Positions 1-7,514 of a stretch of 64,000 bases of DNA are shown piece after piece. A program made the position numbers and the translations under genes. The DNA comes from Planctomycetota bacterium (GTDB lineage: Bacteria; Planctomycetota; B15-G4; SIAN01), in the NCBI GenBank assembly GCA_016795285.1, contig JAEUIC010000029.1:62001-126000 (forward strand), in the 5' to 3' direction. Positions within the stretch are counted from its first letter, which is position 1. Every line of letters starts with the position of its first letter. The notes beneath the pieces were generated by a model, which searched no databases, was not told where the DNA came from, and saw only the letters and a list, made by a program, of their open reading frames with translations.

Positions 1-1040
1 ACGGCGAGCGGCGACCAGCCGAGGCCGTCGGGCGCCTTGCCGGTGGCGAGCGTGCCGACTTGCGTGCGCGTCGCGAGGTCGAGGATCGAGACGAGATCGG
101 CGTTGCCGTGCGCGACGTAGGCGAACTTGCCGTCGGGGTGGACGAGGATGCCGATCGGCACCGAGCTGCCGGCGAACTCGTTGCCGAGCGTCGACTGGTC
201 GGCCGGCGCGGCCGGCGCCGCGAGCGCGGTGGCGATGCGCGCGACGAGCTTCTTCTCGACCGCGTCGAAGAGCGCGACGTCGCCCGACTTCGCGCAGCTC
301 ACCAGCACGTGGCGGCCGTCGGGCGTCGCCTTGCAGCGGATCGGGAAGCTCGCGCACGGGAGCGTGGCGACCACCTGCAGCGAGGCGGTGTCGACCACGG
401 AGACGGTGTCGGCCGCGCGGTTGGCGGTCCAGACGAAGGCGCCGTCGGGCGTGACGTCGATCCCCTCGCAACCAGCGCCCGTCTTCACGTTGCCAAGCGA
501 CGTCTCGGCCACCAGGTCGAGCGCGGTGAGCGTGCCCGAGGAGATGTTGGCCGTGTAGGCGCGGTCGCAGGCGGGCGCGAGCGCGACCATGTGGGTCGCC
601 TCCTGGCCGGTCGCGATGGTCGCGCTCACCTTGCCGCTCTCGAGGTCGACGATCAGCAGCGCCTTGCTGGTCTCCGAAGTGACCGCGACGCGCGCCTCCT
701 CGCCGAGCCACATGATCCCGTGCGGCCGGCGGTGCGGCGCGAGGTCGATCGTCTTCAGCTGCTTCGCGCTCGCCACGTCGAAGAGGGTGAGCGTCGAGCC
801 GGGCTGCTGCTCGCCGTAATCGCAGACGACCGCGGTGCGGCCGTCGGGGCTGACGATCACCTCATGCGGCCCGACGCCGGTCGCGACGCGCGCCACCTCG
901 CGGCCGAGCGAGAGGTCGATCAGCGAGGCGCTCGCCGCCGCCTTGTTGAGGACGACGAGCGTGCCCGTGGCCGCGGGCGCATCGGGGGGCGCGCCGCGAA
1001 GCAGAGCCGCGAGCGAGAAGGCAGCGACGAGACGAACCAT
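1..1040 (-). CDS. Secreted YVTN-type beta-propeller protein (3' end outside window)
   Basis: Partial gene: 346 codons are visible and the stop lies beyond the left edge. The start is ATG at 1040, with GGAG seven bases upstream. An N-terminal hydrophobic stretch (MVRLVAAFSLAALLRG) looks like a signal peptide, so the protein is probably exported. The rest is a run of propeller blades with repeated signatures such as VSPDGRTAVV, VTPDGAFVWTANR and VHPDGKFAYVAHGNAD, each followed by a V/L-x-I/V-D strand, as in the YVTN/lactonase-like seven-bladed families. Such proteins bind partners or ligands; no catalytic residues can be assigned. It is divergent from glnA. Family call is firm, function unknown. 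Confidence 0.8.
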   Translation of the reverse strand, partial: MVRLVAAFSLAALLRGAPPDAPAATGTLVVLNKAAASASLIDLSLGREVARVATGVGPHEVIVSPDGRTAVVCDYGEQQPGSTLTLFDVASAKQLKTIDLAPHRRPHGIMWLGEEARVAVTSETSKALLIVDLESGKVSATIATGQEATHMVALAPACDRAYTANISSGTLTALDLVAETSLGNVKTGAGCEGIDVTPDGAFVWTANRAADTVSVVDTASLQVVATLPCASFPIRCKATPDGRHVLVSCAKSGDVALFDAVEKKLVARIATALAAPAAPADQSTLGNEFAGSSVPIGILVHPDGKFAYVAHGNADLVSILDLATRTQVGTLATGKAPDGLGWSPLA

Positions 1041-1331
1041 CGGGAGCTCCGAGTGCGCGCAGTGCCGCGAGGACGGGACGACGGGACGACGGGACGCCCT
1101 CCGTACGGCCGGACGCGCCGGGCGTTCCGCGGGGCGCGGGGGCACGAGCCTCGTCGTGATCGGAAACAGCTCTTCCGTAACGAGCTGTAGAGATCGTGTA
1201 GACAAGCTCAACTTTCTGGACTTTTGAGCTTCATCTTGCGCTGACTAGATCAAGTTCAGTCGACTTTGTGTTAGACAGCTCGCCCCAACGCCCTCCCCGC
1301 GACGAGGGCCGACCCACCCCGACGGAGCCGG
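1041..1331. other. Divergent intergenic region with 8-bp tandem repeat and AT-richer promoter zone
   Basis: About 290 bases lie between the divergent propeller gene and glnA. Positions 1072-1095 are three perfect tandem copies of GACGGGAC. Positions 1190-1280 are much richer in A/T than the surroundings, and probably carry the glnA promoter. A weak sigma-70-like pair (TTGAGC, 16 bases, TAGATC) can be drawn near 1226-1253, but it is not convincing. No gene is seen here. Confidence 0.5.
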
Positions 1332-2777
1332 ATGACCATGGAACCGACCAGCCTGCGCAGCTTCCTCGAGATCCCCTACGACCAGCTCGAGGAGATGAAC
1401 CTCGCCGCCAAGCAGCAGCGCATCGACCGCGTCGATCCGGCCAAGGTGAAGGCCGAGCGCGTCAAGTACCTCGCCGGCGAGAAGCGGATCAAGGCGGTGA
1501 CCGTCTGCTTCAGCGACCTCGAAGGTCGCCTGCACATGCTCGACTACGACAAGAAGTTCCTGCTGAAGAGCTACGACAACCTCACCTTCGACGGCAGCTC
1601 GATCCGCGGCTTCTCGCAGCAGTCGGAGTCGGACCTGCGGCTCGGCGTCGACTGGCCGGCGACCTACTGGCTGCCCTCCGACGTCTTCGGCCCCGGCAAG
1701 GTGCTGGTCTTCGGCGAGGTGCTCGACCGCGAGGGCAAGGCGTACGCCGGCGACATGCGCGGCGTGCTGAAGCAGTACCTCGCCAAGCTCTTCGCCAAGG
1801 ACGGCTCGGTCTGCTACGCCGCCAACGAGATCGAGGGCTTCCTCTTCAAGGGTCGCGACGCCGAGCGCCACTTCCACGAGACCGGCAAGTTCGAGTACGT
1901 CTCGACCGGCGGCTACTACCACTCGCTGCCGACCGATCCGCTGCGCAACTTCATCGACGCGGCCGCCGAGGCGCAGCGCGCGATGGGCTTCGAGAACGAG
2001 AAGGACCACCCCGAGGTGGCGCCGTCGCAGTTCGAGATGAACTTCTCCTACGCCGAGGCGCTGATCGCCGCCGACCAGTTCCAGCTCTACAAGCTGCTCT
2101 GCCGCCAGATCGCGCAGCGCATGGACATGACGGCGAGCTTCCTGCCGAAGCCGGTGACCGGCATCAACGGCAGCGGCGCGCACACCAACATCTCGGTCGG
2201 CCGCAAGGGGAAGAACGTCTTCTACGACAAGGCCGGCCAGGATGGCGTGAGCAAGCTGGCGTGGGAGTTCATCGACCGCATCCTGAACGCCGGCAGCGAC
2301 CTCTGCCTGATCCTCAATCCGAGCGTGAACGCCTATCGTCGCCTCGACCCGCACTTCGAGGCGCCGAACCAGATCAAGGTCTCGGCGATCGACCGCGGCG
2401 CGATGATCCGCATCCCGCTCGGCAACGAGCGCAGCGCGCGCATCGAGGTGCGCAGCGTCGGCCCTGACACGAACATCTACCAGACGCTCTACGCCCTCTT
2501 CCGCACCGGCTTCGAGGGAGCCGGCGCCGATCCGAAGGACGAGGCGAAGCGGGCGCGCACGCGCTTCCTGCCCGACAACATCCAGGACGCCGTCCGCCTC
2601 TTCAAGCAGAGCAAGTGGATGGTCGAGCTCTTCGGCGAGTCGGTCCACGGCAAGTTCGCCGAGGTGAAGATGGGCGCGGCCGAGCGCTGCCCGAAGTTGC
2701 TCGGCACGACCGTGAAGGCGGGCGAGGTGCAGTTCCACCACGAGGTGACCAACCAGTACCTGTGGAACCGGTTTTGA
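1332..2777 (+). CDS. glnA: Glutamine synthetase (type I-like catalytic fold)
   Basis: Makes glutamine from glutamate, ammonia and ATP in the cytoplasm; 481 residues, close to the usual 440-475 of the bacterial enzyme. Visible motifs are the beta-grasp DGSSIRGF at 87-94, the metal/glutamate segment NEIEGFLF, FEMNFSYAEAL..AD, the nucleotide-binding NGSGAHTNIS, NPSVNAYRRL, and the Arg-rich R.ARIEVR strand. No clear adenylylation loop (NLYDLPPEE-like) is seen near the C-terminus, so control by GlnE-type adenylylation is not supported. GGAG lies just before tandem ATGs at 1332 and 1338; either could be used. It stands alone, divergent from the propeller gene and followed by two hairpins. An amidoligase relative of glutamine synthetase is possible but less likely. 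Confidence 0.88.
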   Translation: MTMEPTSLRSFLEIPYDQLEEMNLAAKQQRIDRVDPAKVKAERVKYLAGEKRIKAVTVCFSDLEGRLHMLDYDKKFLLKSYDNLTFDGSSIRGFSQQSESDLRLGVDWPATYWLPSDVFGPGKVLVFGEVLDREGKAYAGDMRGVLKQYLAKLFAKDGSVCYAANEIEGFLFKGRDAERHFHETGKFEYVSTGGYYHSLPTDPLRNFIDAAAEAQRAMGFENEKDHPEVAPSQFEMNFSYAEALIAADQFQLYKLLCRQIAQRMDMTASFLPKPVTGINGSGAHTNISVGRKGKNVFYDKAGQDGVSKLAWEFIDRILNAGSDLCLILNPSVNAYRRLDPHFEAPNQIKVSAIDRGAMIRIPLGNERSARIEVRSVGPDTNIYQTLYALFRTGFEGAGADPKDEAKRARTRFLPDNIQDAVRLFKQSKWMVELFGESVHGKFAEVKMGAAERCPKLLGTTVKAGEVQFHHEVTNQYLWNRF

Positions 2778-2822
2778 TTTGCAGCTGGCCGGCGGCGCGA
2801 AGCGCCGCTGGCAGCTGAAATC
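2776..2822 (+). terminator. Long imperfect hairpin directly after glnA
   Basis: The arms GATTTGCAGCTGG..GGCGGCGC and GCGCCGCTGGCAGCTGAAATC pair around a GAA loop, starting inside the glnA stop codon. There is no U-tract on either side. It could end glnA transcription or stabilise the mRNA 3' end. Its right arm is nearly the same as the right arm of the next inverted repeat (2885-2904). Confidence 0.55.
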
Positions 2823-2830
2823 AGGGGCGG

Positions 2831-2904
2831 GATTGCAGCAGACCAGCGGCACGGAGCGCGGGCTTCCAAGCGAAGGCGTGCGACGTGCCGCTGGCTGCTG
2901 AATC
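2831..2904. repeat. Second inverted repeat related to the glnA 3' hairpin
   Basis: The left arm at 2831-2852 (GATTGCAGCAG..CAGCGGCAC) pairs with the right arm at 2885-2904 (GTGCCGCTGGCTGCTGAATC) around a 32-base loop. Both arms resemble those of the hairpin at 2776-2822, so these look like two copies of one REP-like inverted-repeat family placed in tandem. Confidence 0.6.
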
Positions 2905-2960
2905 CCTCTCGGCGAGCGGGCGCGGGGTGGAGGGGGCGAGCGGCGCGTTGCGCCGGCTCG

Positions 2961-3000
2961 CACGGGTGCCGGGGAGAAAGCGGCGGTCGGATCCGCACAC
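2961..3000 (+). repeat. Dispersed intergenic repeat, copy 1
   Basis: This 40-base block matches 50529-50568 at 34 of 40 positions without gaps. Shared cores are CGGGG.GAAA.CGGCGG and CGGATCCGCAC. It is followed by a C-rich run. Both copies lie in intergenic DNA, between two genes that point the same way. Confidence 0.65.
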
Positions 3001-3121
3001 CCCCACCCCCCGGCACGACGCCGCTTCACCACCTCGGGAACGCGCGCCGCGGCGTCCGGTCTGTCGTCCCGCCGAAGTCGCGTGGCAGAGCTGCCCCGTG
3101 CGCGGAGCCGCGGAGAGCACG

Positions 3122-3697
3122 ATGAATCCGATCTCGAGACTCGGCCGCCACATCGCAGCAACGGCCCGCGTGCTGGCAACGGCACTCGCGATCTCGCTCG
3201 CGGCGGGCTGCGGCGCCGGTCGCGAACCGGGCGAAGCCGACTCAGCCGCGGCTGCGTTCCTCGGCGCTGACGCCGTGGCGATCCTCGCGGCGCCCGATCG
3301 CGTCGAGTCGTTCCGCGTGGCGCGGCCGCTCGACCGCGCGATCGACCCGGCGCGGCTGGTTGCGGGCGTCGAGCGGCTGGCCGCCGGCCCGCTGCTCGAT
3401 GCAGCGCAAACGGCACTCGTGCGCGAGCTGCTCTTCGCCGAGGACTCCTACCAGTTCGAGATCGCGAAGGGCTGCATCCCGACGCCCGGCGTCCTGCTGC
3501 GTGCGTGGCGCGGCGAGCGCTACGCCGACCTCTACCTCTGCTTCGAGTGCCAGATGTGGGCGGTCACGGTCGACACTCCGGCCGACCGCTTCCCGCTCGG
3601 CCGCGAGTGGGAGGACTTCGATCCGGTGCAGCGACCGCTCGTCGCGCTGGTGAAGGCGCTCTTCCCCGCCGACGCCGCGCTCCAGGCGCTGCGCTGA
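3122..3697 (+). CDS. Putative lipoprotein, unknown function
   Basis: 191 residues from ATG at 3122, with GGAGAG six bases upstream. The frame stays open further upstream, but the Shine-Dalgarno and signal sequence fix this start. The N-terminus is a lipoprotein signal with lipobox LAAGC (Cys about residue 24), so the product should be membrane-anchored outside the cytoplasm. The mature part carries a GCIPTPGV segment and a tight LCFEC pair within a predicted strand, suggesting a disulfide or metal site. I do not recognise a named family. It is convergent with the esterase gene; the gap is 35 bases. Confidence 0.72.
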   Translation: MNPISRLGRHIAATARVLATALAISLAAGCGAGREPGEADSAAAAFLGADAVAILAAPDRVESFRVARPLDRAIDPARLVAGVERLAAGPLLDAAQTALVRELLFAEDSYQFEIAKGCIPTPGVLLRAWRGERYADLYLCFECQMWAVTVDTPADRFPLGREWEDFDPVQRPLVALVKALFPADAALQALR

Positions 3698-3732
3698 ACG
3701 ATTGGGAGATCGTCTGCGTCGCCGGATCGTCG

Positions 3733-5082
3733 CTACCGCTCCGCCGCGCCGCTCGGCTCGGGCAGCTCGCGGTCGGTGGTGATCTTCAAGTCGAGCCGCG
3801 CGTGGAAGAGCCGTCCGCGGTCGTCGAGTGCGCGCGCCGGCAGCAGCAGCGCCTCGAGCGACGGCTTGGCGGTCACCTTGCGCTGCTCGCCGTTGATCAC
3901 CAGTTCGATCGGCTTGGCGAGGTCGACCATCTTCGGGTGGAGCCAGAGGCGCAGCTCGCGGACCTTGCTGGTGGTGAGCTCGATCCGGTTGCCCGGCTTC
4001 CACTCGGCCAGCACCTCCTGCAGGTCGCTCGCGGCGGGCGTCCCCGCCTTGGCCGGCAGCAGCTCGACCCAGTGGAAGCGCTGCAGCTCGATCGGCCGAT
4101 CGGAGCGCCACGTGTGGTCGGGCCAGCTCGGCTTCTTCGGCTCGCCGGCGTCGACCTTCATCGAGCCGCCGCCGCGCGCCAGCACGCGCGGACGGTAGAG
4201 ATCGCGCGGGTGGGCTGCGCAGAAGTCGAAGACCCTCGGCACCTCGTCCGCGAAGATCTCGTGGCCGCCCGGCTTCTCGACGATCGTCCAGTCGAAGCGG
4301 TGCTCCTCGAGCCACGCCTTCATCTTGCGGTTGTGGTCGGCGATGCCGTACGGCTCGTCGCGCCCGTGCGTCGCGTAGCCCGGCACGTTGAAGAGCGCGA
4401 GGATCGAGCGATCGGCGACGTAGTCGTAGCCGCCGCTCATCGGCGCGACGGCGCCGAAGCGATCGGCGAAGTAGAGGCCGGCGCGCCACGAGAAGTGGCC
4501 GCCCATCGAGTGGCCGGTGACGTAGACGCGGTCGGGATCGACGTGGAGGTCGCGCGACAGCTTCGAGATGGCCGAGAGCAGCACCGAGTTGCCGATCCAC
4601 ATCCAGCCGCGCGCGCTGGCCGGCGCCGCGACGATGAAGCCCTTCGCCAACGCCGCTTCGGCGAACTCGCGCACGTAGCTGCGCGCGGTCGCTTCGGCGC
4701 GCTCCTGGCTCATCTCGGCGTTGCCGCCGTGGCCGACGATGACCAGCGGCCACCCCTTCGCCGCGTCGTAGTCCTTGGGCAGCTGCAGGCTCATCGTCGT
4801 CGCGTAGTCGACGTGATCGCACTGGAGCGGCAGCCCGTCGACCAGTTCTCCCGGCGCGATCGGCGGCGGCGGGTAGCTCGCCCGCCCGCCGCGCACCAGC
4901 GCCTCGATCTCGGCGAGCGAGCGCCCCTTCGTCACGGCGGCGAGCGACTTCACGTCCGGCGGCTTCACGTCGAAGCGCGCATCGAACCAGCGATCGAGCG
5001 CCGTTCGCAGCGCCGCATCGTCGAGCGGAGCCATCGCCAGCAACGTTCCGAGCGCACCAGCAGCCAGTCCGAGCACGGTCAT
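3733..5082 (-). CDS. Secreted alpha/beta-hydrolase (PHB-depolymerase/prolyl-oligopeptidase-like esterase)
   Basis: 449 residues from ATG at 5082 (a GTG lies one codon earlier; GAGGG sits seven bases from the ATG). A signal peptide (MTVLGLAAGALGTLLAMA) implies export. The catalytic fold shows the nucleophile elbow GHSMGG near residue 190, an HGRDEPYG segment that may hold the acid, and GGHEIF with the likely catalytic His. The region WPLVIVGHGG before it fits an oxyanion-hole strand. After about residue 300 comes a roughly 130-residue C-terminal beta domain with no recognised family. Substrate unknown; ester or short polyester hydrolysis is an inference from the fold. Downstream of, and in line with, the DUF3592 gene. 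Confidence 0.8.
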   Translation of the reverse strand: MTVLGLAAGALGTLLAMAPLDDAALRTALDRWFDARFDVKPPDVKSLAAVTKGRSLAEIEALVRGGRASYPPPPIAPGELVDGLPLQCDHVDYATTMSLQLPKDYDAAKGWPLVIVGHGGNAEMSQERAEATARSYVREFAEAALAKGFIVAAPASARGWMWIGNSVLLSAISKLSRDLHVDPDRVYVTGHSMGGHFSWRAGLYFADRFGAVAPMSGGYDYVADRSILALFNVPGYATHGRDEPYGIADHNRKMKAWLEEHRFDWTIVEKPGGHEIFADEVPRVFDFCAAHPRDLYRPRVLARGGGSMKVDAGEPKKPSWPDHTWRSDRPIELQRFHWVELLPAKAGTPAASDLQEVLAEWKPGNRIELTTSKVRELRLWLHPKMVDLAKPIELVINGEQRKVTAKPSLEALLLPARALDDRGRLFHARLDLKITTDRELPEPSGAAER

Positions 5083-5148
5083 CACGGTCCCTCGCGGCGA
5101 ATGGAGCGGCGCCTTCGACCGCGCGCCGCGGCGCCGGTTCCCGATCGC

Positions 5149-5655
5149 TCAGGAGCCGCTCGTGAGCCGACGGAGCGCCGGCACGATCAGGAGCGCCCCG
5201 AACGCGACCGCGCCGAGACCGTACGCGAGCTCGCGCATCACGTTCCCGATGAAGCCGCGCTGCAACACGGCGTCCTCGGGACGCAGCGGGTCGTACCAGA
5301 CCTCGATCGCTCTCTCCCGTTCCCCGGCGTCGCAGAGGGCGCGCGCCGCGATCCACTCCTTCCGACCGACGCGGCCGTAGGCGTAGCGCGTCCCGATCCG
5401 CACGACGCCGTCGACCTCGTACTCGTAGCTCACGCTCAGCCGCAACGAGCGGCGCGGCGCCACGATCGACCCGCTCCTCGACGGCAGCGGGAGGGCCGCG
5501 CGATGGACCCCGCGCAGTCGCCCGCGCGTCCCGACGAACCGTTCGCTCCGCTGCGCGCCTCGCAGGTCGCGCCAGAAGCGGCCGAGCACGAACGCGCCGT
5601 AGCCCGCGAACAGCAGCCCGGTGAGCAACGACGATTCCGGCGAGCTCCTTCCCAT
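5149..5655 (-). CDS. DUF3592-like membrane protein
   Basis: 168 residues from ATG at 5655, chosen because GAGGGG lies nine bases upstream; an in-frame ATG at 5664 is too close to that site. One membrane segment near the start (LLTGLLFAGYGAFVLGRFW), a central beta domain with V.YEYEVDGVVRIGTRYAYG and IEVWYDPLRPEDAVLQRG, then a second membrane helix (LAYGLGAVAFGALLIVPAL). This helix / DUF3592 beta core / helix layout, with the Y-x-P-x-x-P-x-x-A-x-L motif, is typical of DUF3592 proteins. The function of that family is unknown. It may be co-transcribed with the esterase (66-base gap). Confidence 0.72.
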   Translation of the reverse strand: MGRSSPESSLLTGLLFAGYGAFVLGRFWRDLRGAQRSERFVGTRGRLRGVHRAALPLPSRSGSIVAPRRSLRLSVSYEYEVDGVVRIGTRYAYGRVGRKEWIAARALCDAGERERAIEVWYDPLRPEDAVLQRGFIGNVMRELAYGLGAVAFGALLIVPALRRLTSGS

Positions 5656-5812
5656 CCCATGCATCCCCCTCGAGCCGGCGCATCGCCGCGGCACCGCACC
5701 GTGCGCGCTCGCACACAGCCTACGACCGATCGCGGCGCTCGCGTCGATTGGCACGCCATTGGTTCATCTGTCCTGCGCCTGAACTCTGATCCCGACCGTG
5801 AGGACCGCACCC

Positions 5813-6439
5813 GTGCCCACCTCCCCCCGATCGTTGCGCCACCTCCTCCGCGGATCCCTCCTGCGAAGCGGTGCCCTCCTCCTGGCCGCCGTCGCGTCGC
5901 TGCCCGGCAGCGCCGGCGCCCAGGGCGAGGGGCCGTTCATCCAGCAGGAGCCGCGCGCGATGGCGCGGGTCGTTTACTTCTCGCAAGCCGGGCTCGCGGG
6001 CGAGTACGCCATCGAATACGGCAAGCCGGCGTGGCGCAGCGACTACGACGCGTCGTTCGAGAAGCTGACGCGCGGCCAGCGGATGCGGCTCGGCCGCGAC
6101 TGGTGGACGACGCTCAACACCTTCTGCGCGCTCAAGCTCGGCGAGAAGAGCGAGCTCAAGCCGGGCGAGTACTTCCTCGCGCTCGAGTGCTCCGACAAGG
6201 GCGACTGGAGCCTGATCGCGCTCGATCCCGAGCCGCTGCGCAAGTCGAAGGTCGACGCCTTCGGCACCGCGCAGACGAAGGGCGGCACCAAGATCCCGCT
6301 GCAGTACGCGACGACCGACGACGCCGTGAAGGAGCTCTCGATCGCCTTCGTCGCCGACGCCTCGAACACGAAGCAGCAGACCCTCGAGATCCGCTTCGGC
6401 AAGCACCGCCTCACCACGACGGTGAAGCCGACGCTCTGA
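5813..6439 (+). CDS. Secreted DUF2911-like protein
   Basis: 208 residues from GTG at 5813, which has GAGGA eight bases upstream; a GTG five codons earlier has no such site. A signal peptide runs through SGALLLAAVASLPGSAGA. The mature part has the DUF2911 pattern: GKPAWRSDYD, a Trp-Trp segment followed by NTFCALKLGEKSELKPGEYFLAL, then WSLIALDPEPLRKSKVDAFGT. In that family the block is A.T..FS.DV...GK.L.AGTYSL followed by W..I.N. The family's function is not known. The match is by motif only and weaker toward the C-terminus. It is convergent with the thioredoxin-like gene; two hairpins lie between them. Confidence 0.65.
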   Translation: MPTSPRSLRHLLRGSLLRSGALLLAAVASLPGSAGAQGEGPFIQQEPRAMARVVYFSQAGLAGEYAIEYGKPAWRSDYDASFEKLTRGQRMRLGRDWWTTLNTFCALKLGEKSELKPGEYFLALECSDKGDWSLIALDPEPLRKSKVDAFGTAQTKGGTKIPLQYATTDDAVKELSIAFVADASNTKQQTLEIRFGKHRLTTTVKPTL

Positions 6440-6536
6440 GACCGAGGAGACGACCGCGATCGATGACGGCAGCGAGCGGCGCTGCGAGCCGCGCAGCGAG
6501 CGGCACGCCGCCGGACGGAATCCCTGGAAACGAAAA

Positions 6537-6567
6537 GCACTCCAGCAAACCCCGAGCGCTGGAGTGC
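6537..6567 (-). terminator. Rho-independent terminator for the thioredoxin-like gene
   Basis: A perfect 10-bp stem (GCACTCCAGC / GCTGGAGTGC) with an 11-base loop. Read on the minus strand it is followed by TTTTCGTTT, a usable U-tract. Confidence 0.75.
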
Positions 6568-6576
6568 GCACCCCGG

Positions 6577-6606
6577 AGCGGGGCCGCGTCGAAACGCGGC
6601 CCCGCT
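6577..6606 (+). terminator. Rho-independent terminator for the DUF2911-like gene
   Basis: A perfect 12-bp stem (AGCGGGGCCGCG / CGCGGCCCCGCT) with loop TCGAAA, followed on the plus strand by CTTTCG. With the hairpin at 6537-6567 it forms a terminator pair between convergent genes. Confidence 0.75.
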
Positions 6607-6634
6607 CTTTCGTCGTCGGACTGCGCGGCCTCGC

Positions 6635-7420
6635 TCAGCCGCCCTTCTCGACCTTCTCGGGCCGCTCGATCGACTGGAACTCCTTCAGGAGCTCCTTCGC
6701 CGTCTTCTTGCCGACGATCTTCTTCAGCGGCTTCGCCTCGGGCTTCTCCGCCGCCGGATCGAGGACGAAGACCACCGGCTGCTCCATCGAGCCGACCGCG
6801 AAGCGCTTCGCCTCGGCGTTGTCCTCCGCGATGACGACGCGCGCGAGGACGAAGCCCTTCATCGCCTCGGCGAGCGAATCGTCGAAGAGCGCCACTTCGA
6901 GCTCGGCCGAGTCCCTGCCTTTCGTCGCGAAGAGGAAGAGGACGAGCTTGTCCGACTTCGCCGCCTCGGCCGCCGCCGCCTCGAACGTGGCGTGGAAGCT
7001 CCGCATGGCCGCCTTGGCGACCTTCTCCATCTGCGCCCGCACGCTCGCGGGGTCCCGCTTGCCGAGCCGCTCGATCAGCACCCCCTTGCTGTCGGTGAAG
7101 AGCACCGTCGGGTAGCCGAGCACGCCGTACTTCCGCGTCAGCTTCGTGTTCTTCCTGCCCCAGTCGCAGTCGACGAAGACGTTCACGAAGGACTTGCTGG
7201 CCTCGACCACCGCCTCATCGCTGAACGCACCTGCGCTCAGCTTGATGCACGGTCCTCAGCCATCCGACGTGAAGAACAGCACCATCGGCTTGCCCGACGC
7301 GTTCGCTGCGTCCATGGCGGCGGCCGGGTCCTTGCTCCACGGGATCTTGCCGCCGTCCTGCGCGAGCGCTCCGCTCGCGAAGAGCGCGGTGGCGGCGAGC
7401 GCCAGCAACGTCTTCACCAT
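6635..7420 (-). CDS. Exported thioredoxin-like selenoprotein (UGPC active site), UGA read through as Sec55
   Basis: 261 residues if the in-frame TGA at 7256-7258 is read as selenocysteine. Start ATG 7420 has GGAG nine bases upstream (ATG 7426 is the alternative). A signal peptide of about 20 residues (MVKTLLALAATALFASGALA) precedes a thioredoxin fold: GKPMVLFFTSDG, then Sec-Gly-Pro-Cys (55-58) aligned with the usual CGPC, then FVNVFVDCDW and the cis-proline motif GYPTVLF. A second thioredoxin-like domain without CxxC follows (about 105-235). TGA replaces exactly the first redox Cys, and a hairpin with a GG-containing loop sits 23 bases downstream. The role is presumably thiol/selenol redox chemistry outside the cytoplasm. 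Standard gene calling would start at 7210 and lose the active site. Alternatives: a sequencing error in a TGC codon, or a recent nonsense mutation. Confidence 0.8.
7216..7247 (-). other. Candidate bacterial SECIS element of the selenoprotein mRNA
   Basis: On the mRNA the 9-bp arms GCUGAGCGC (7241-7233) and GCGUUCAGC (7228-7220) pair completely (one G-U) around the loop AGGU. A lower 4-bp stem CAUC/GAUG (7247-7244 with 7219-7216) is set off by a two-base AA bulge on the 5' side. The loop begins 23 bases after the UGA. Known bacterial SECIS elements lie just after the UGA within the coding region and carry a G in the first bases of the loop. All of these properties are met. Confidence 0.72.
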
Positions 7421-7476
7421 CGTCATCGACTCCACGTCGCGCCCATGCCCCGGCCTCGAGGCGCGCGACGGCTCGC

Positions 7477-7482
7477 ACGATA
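7477..7482 (-). promoter_or_regulatory. Candidate -10 box of the selenoprotein gene (TATCGT)
   Basis: TATCGT reads toward the selenoprotein gene and leaves a leader of about 45-50 bases with a GGAG site. The same hexamer lies upstream of the OsmC gene. No clear -35 is seen. Confidence 0.4.
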
Positions 7483-7499
7483 GGCCGGCGCCCCGCGGC

Positions 7500-7505
7500 T
7501 ACCAT
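7500..7505 (+). promoter_or_regulatory. TACCAT -10 box for a probably leaderless rarA transcript
   Basis: TACCAT ends nine bases before the rarA ATG, so transcription would begin at or next to the start codon. No Shine-Dalgarno precedes the ATG. The same hexamer and spacing precede the genes starting at 21879 and 30264. Confidence 0.55.
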
Positions 7506-7514
7506 CCCGCCGCG

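Noticed and set aside
60..1190. Long open frames on the plus strand (e.g. 60-1190)
   Set aside because: They are shadows of the minus-strand propeller gene. Their translations are Arg/Ala/Gly-rich with no domain, whereas the minus frame has a signal peptide, a Shine-Dalgarno and repeated blade motifs.
1190..1331. A nitrogen-responsive glnA leader riboswitch or sigma-54 promoter
   Set aside because: I searched by eye for a GG-N10-GC sigma-54 core and for glutamine-riboswitch structure and found neither convincingly.
1245..3416. A 723-codon minus-strand frame across glnA
   Set aside because: It is a shadow of glnA and its surroundings at high GC: low complexity, no family pattern, no signals.
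6635..7210. A 191-residue protein starting at GTG 7210
   Set aside because: It begins inside a thioredoxin fold, without its active site, and has no Shine-Dalgarno. The frame continues upstream through a single TGA to a signal peptide.
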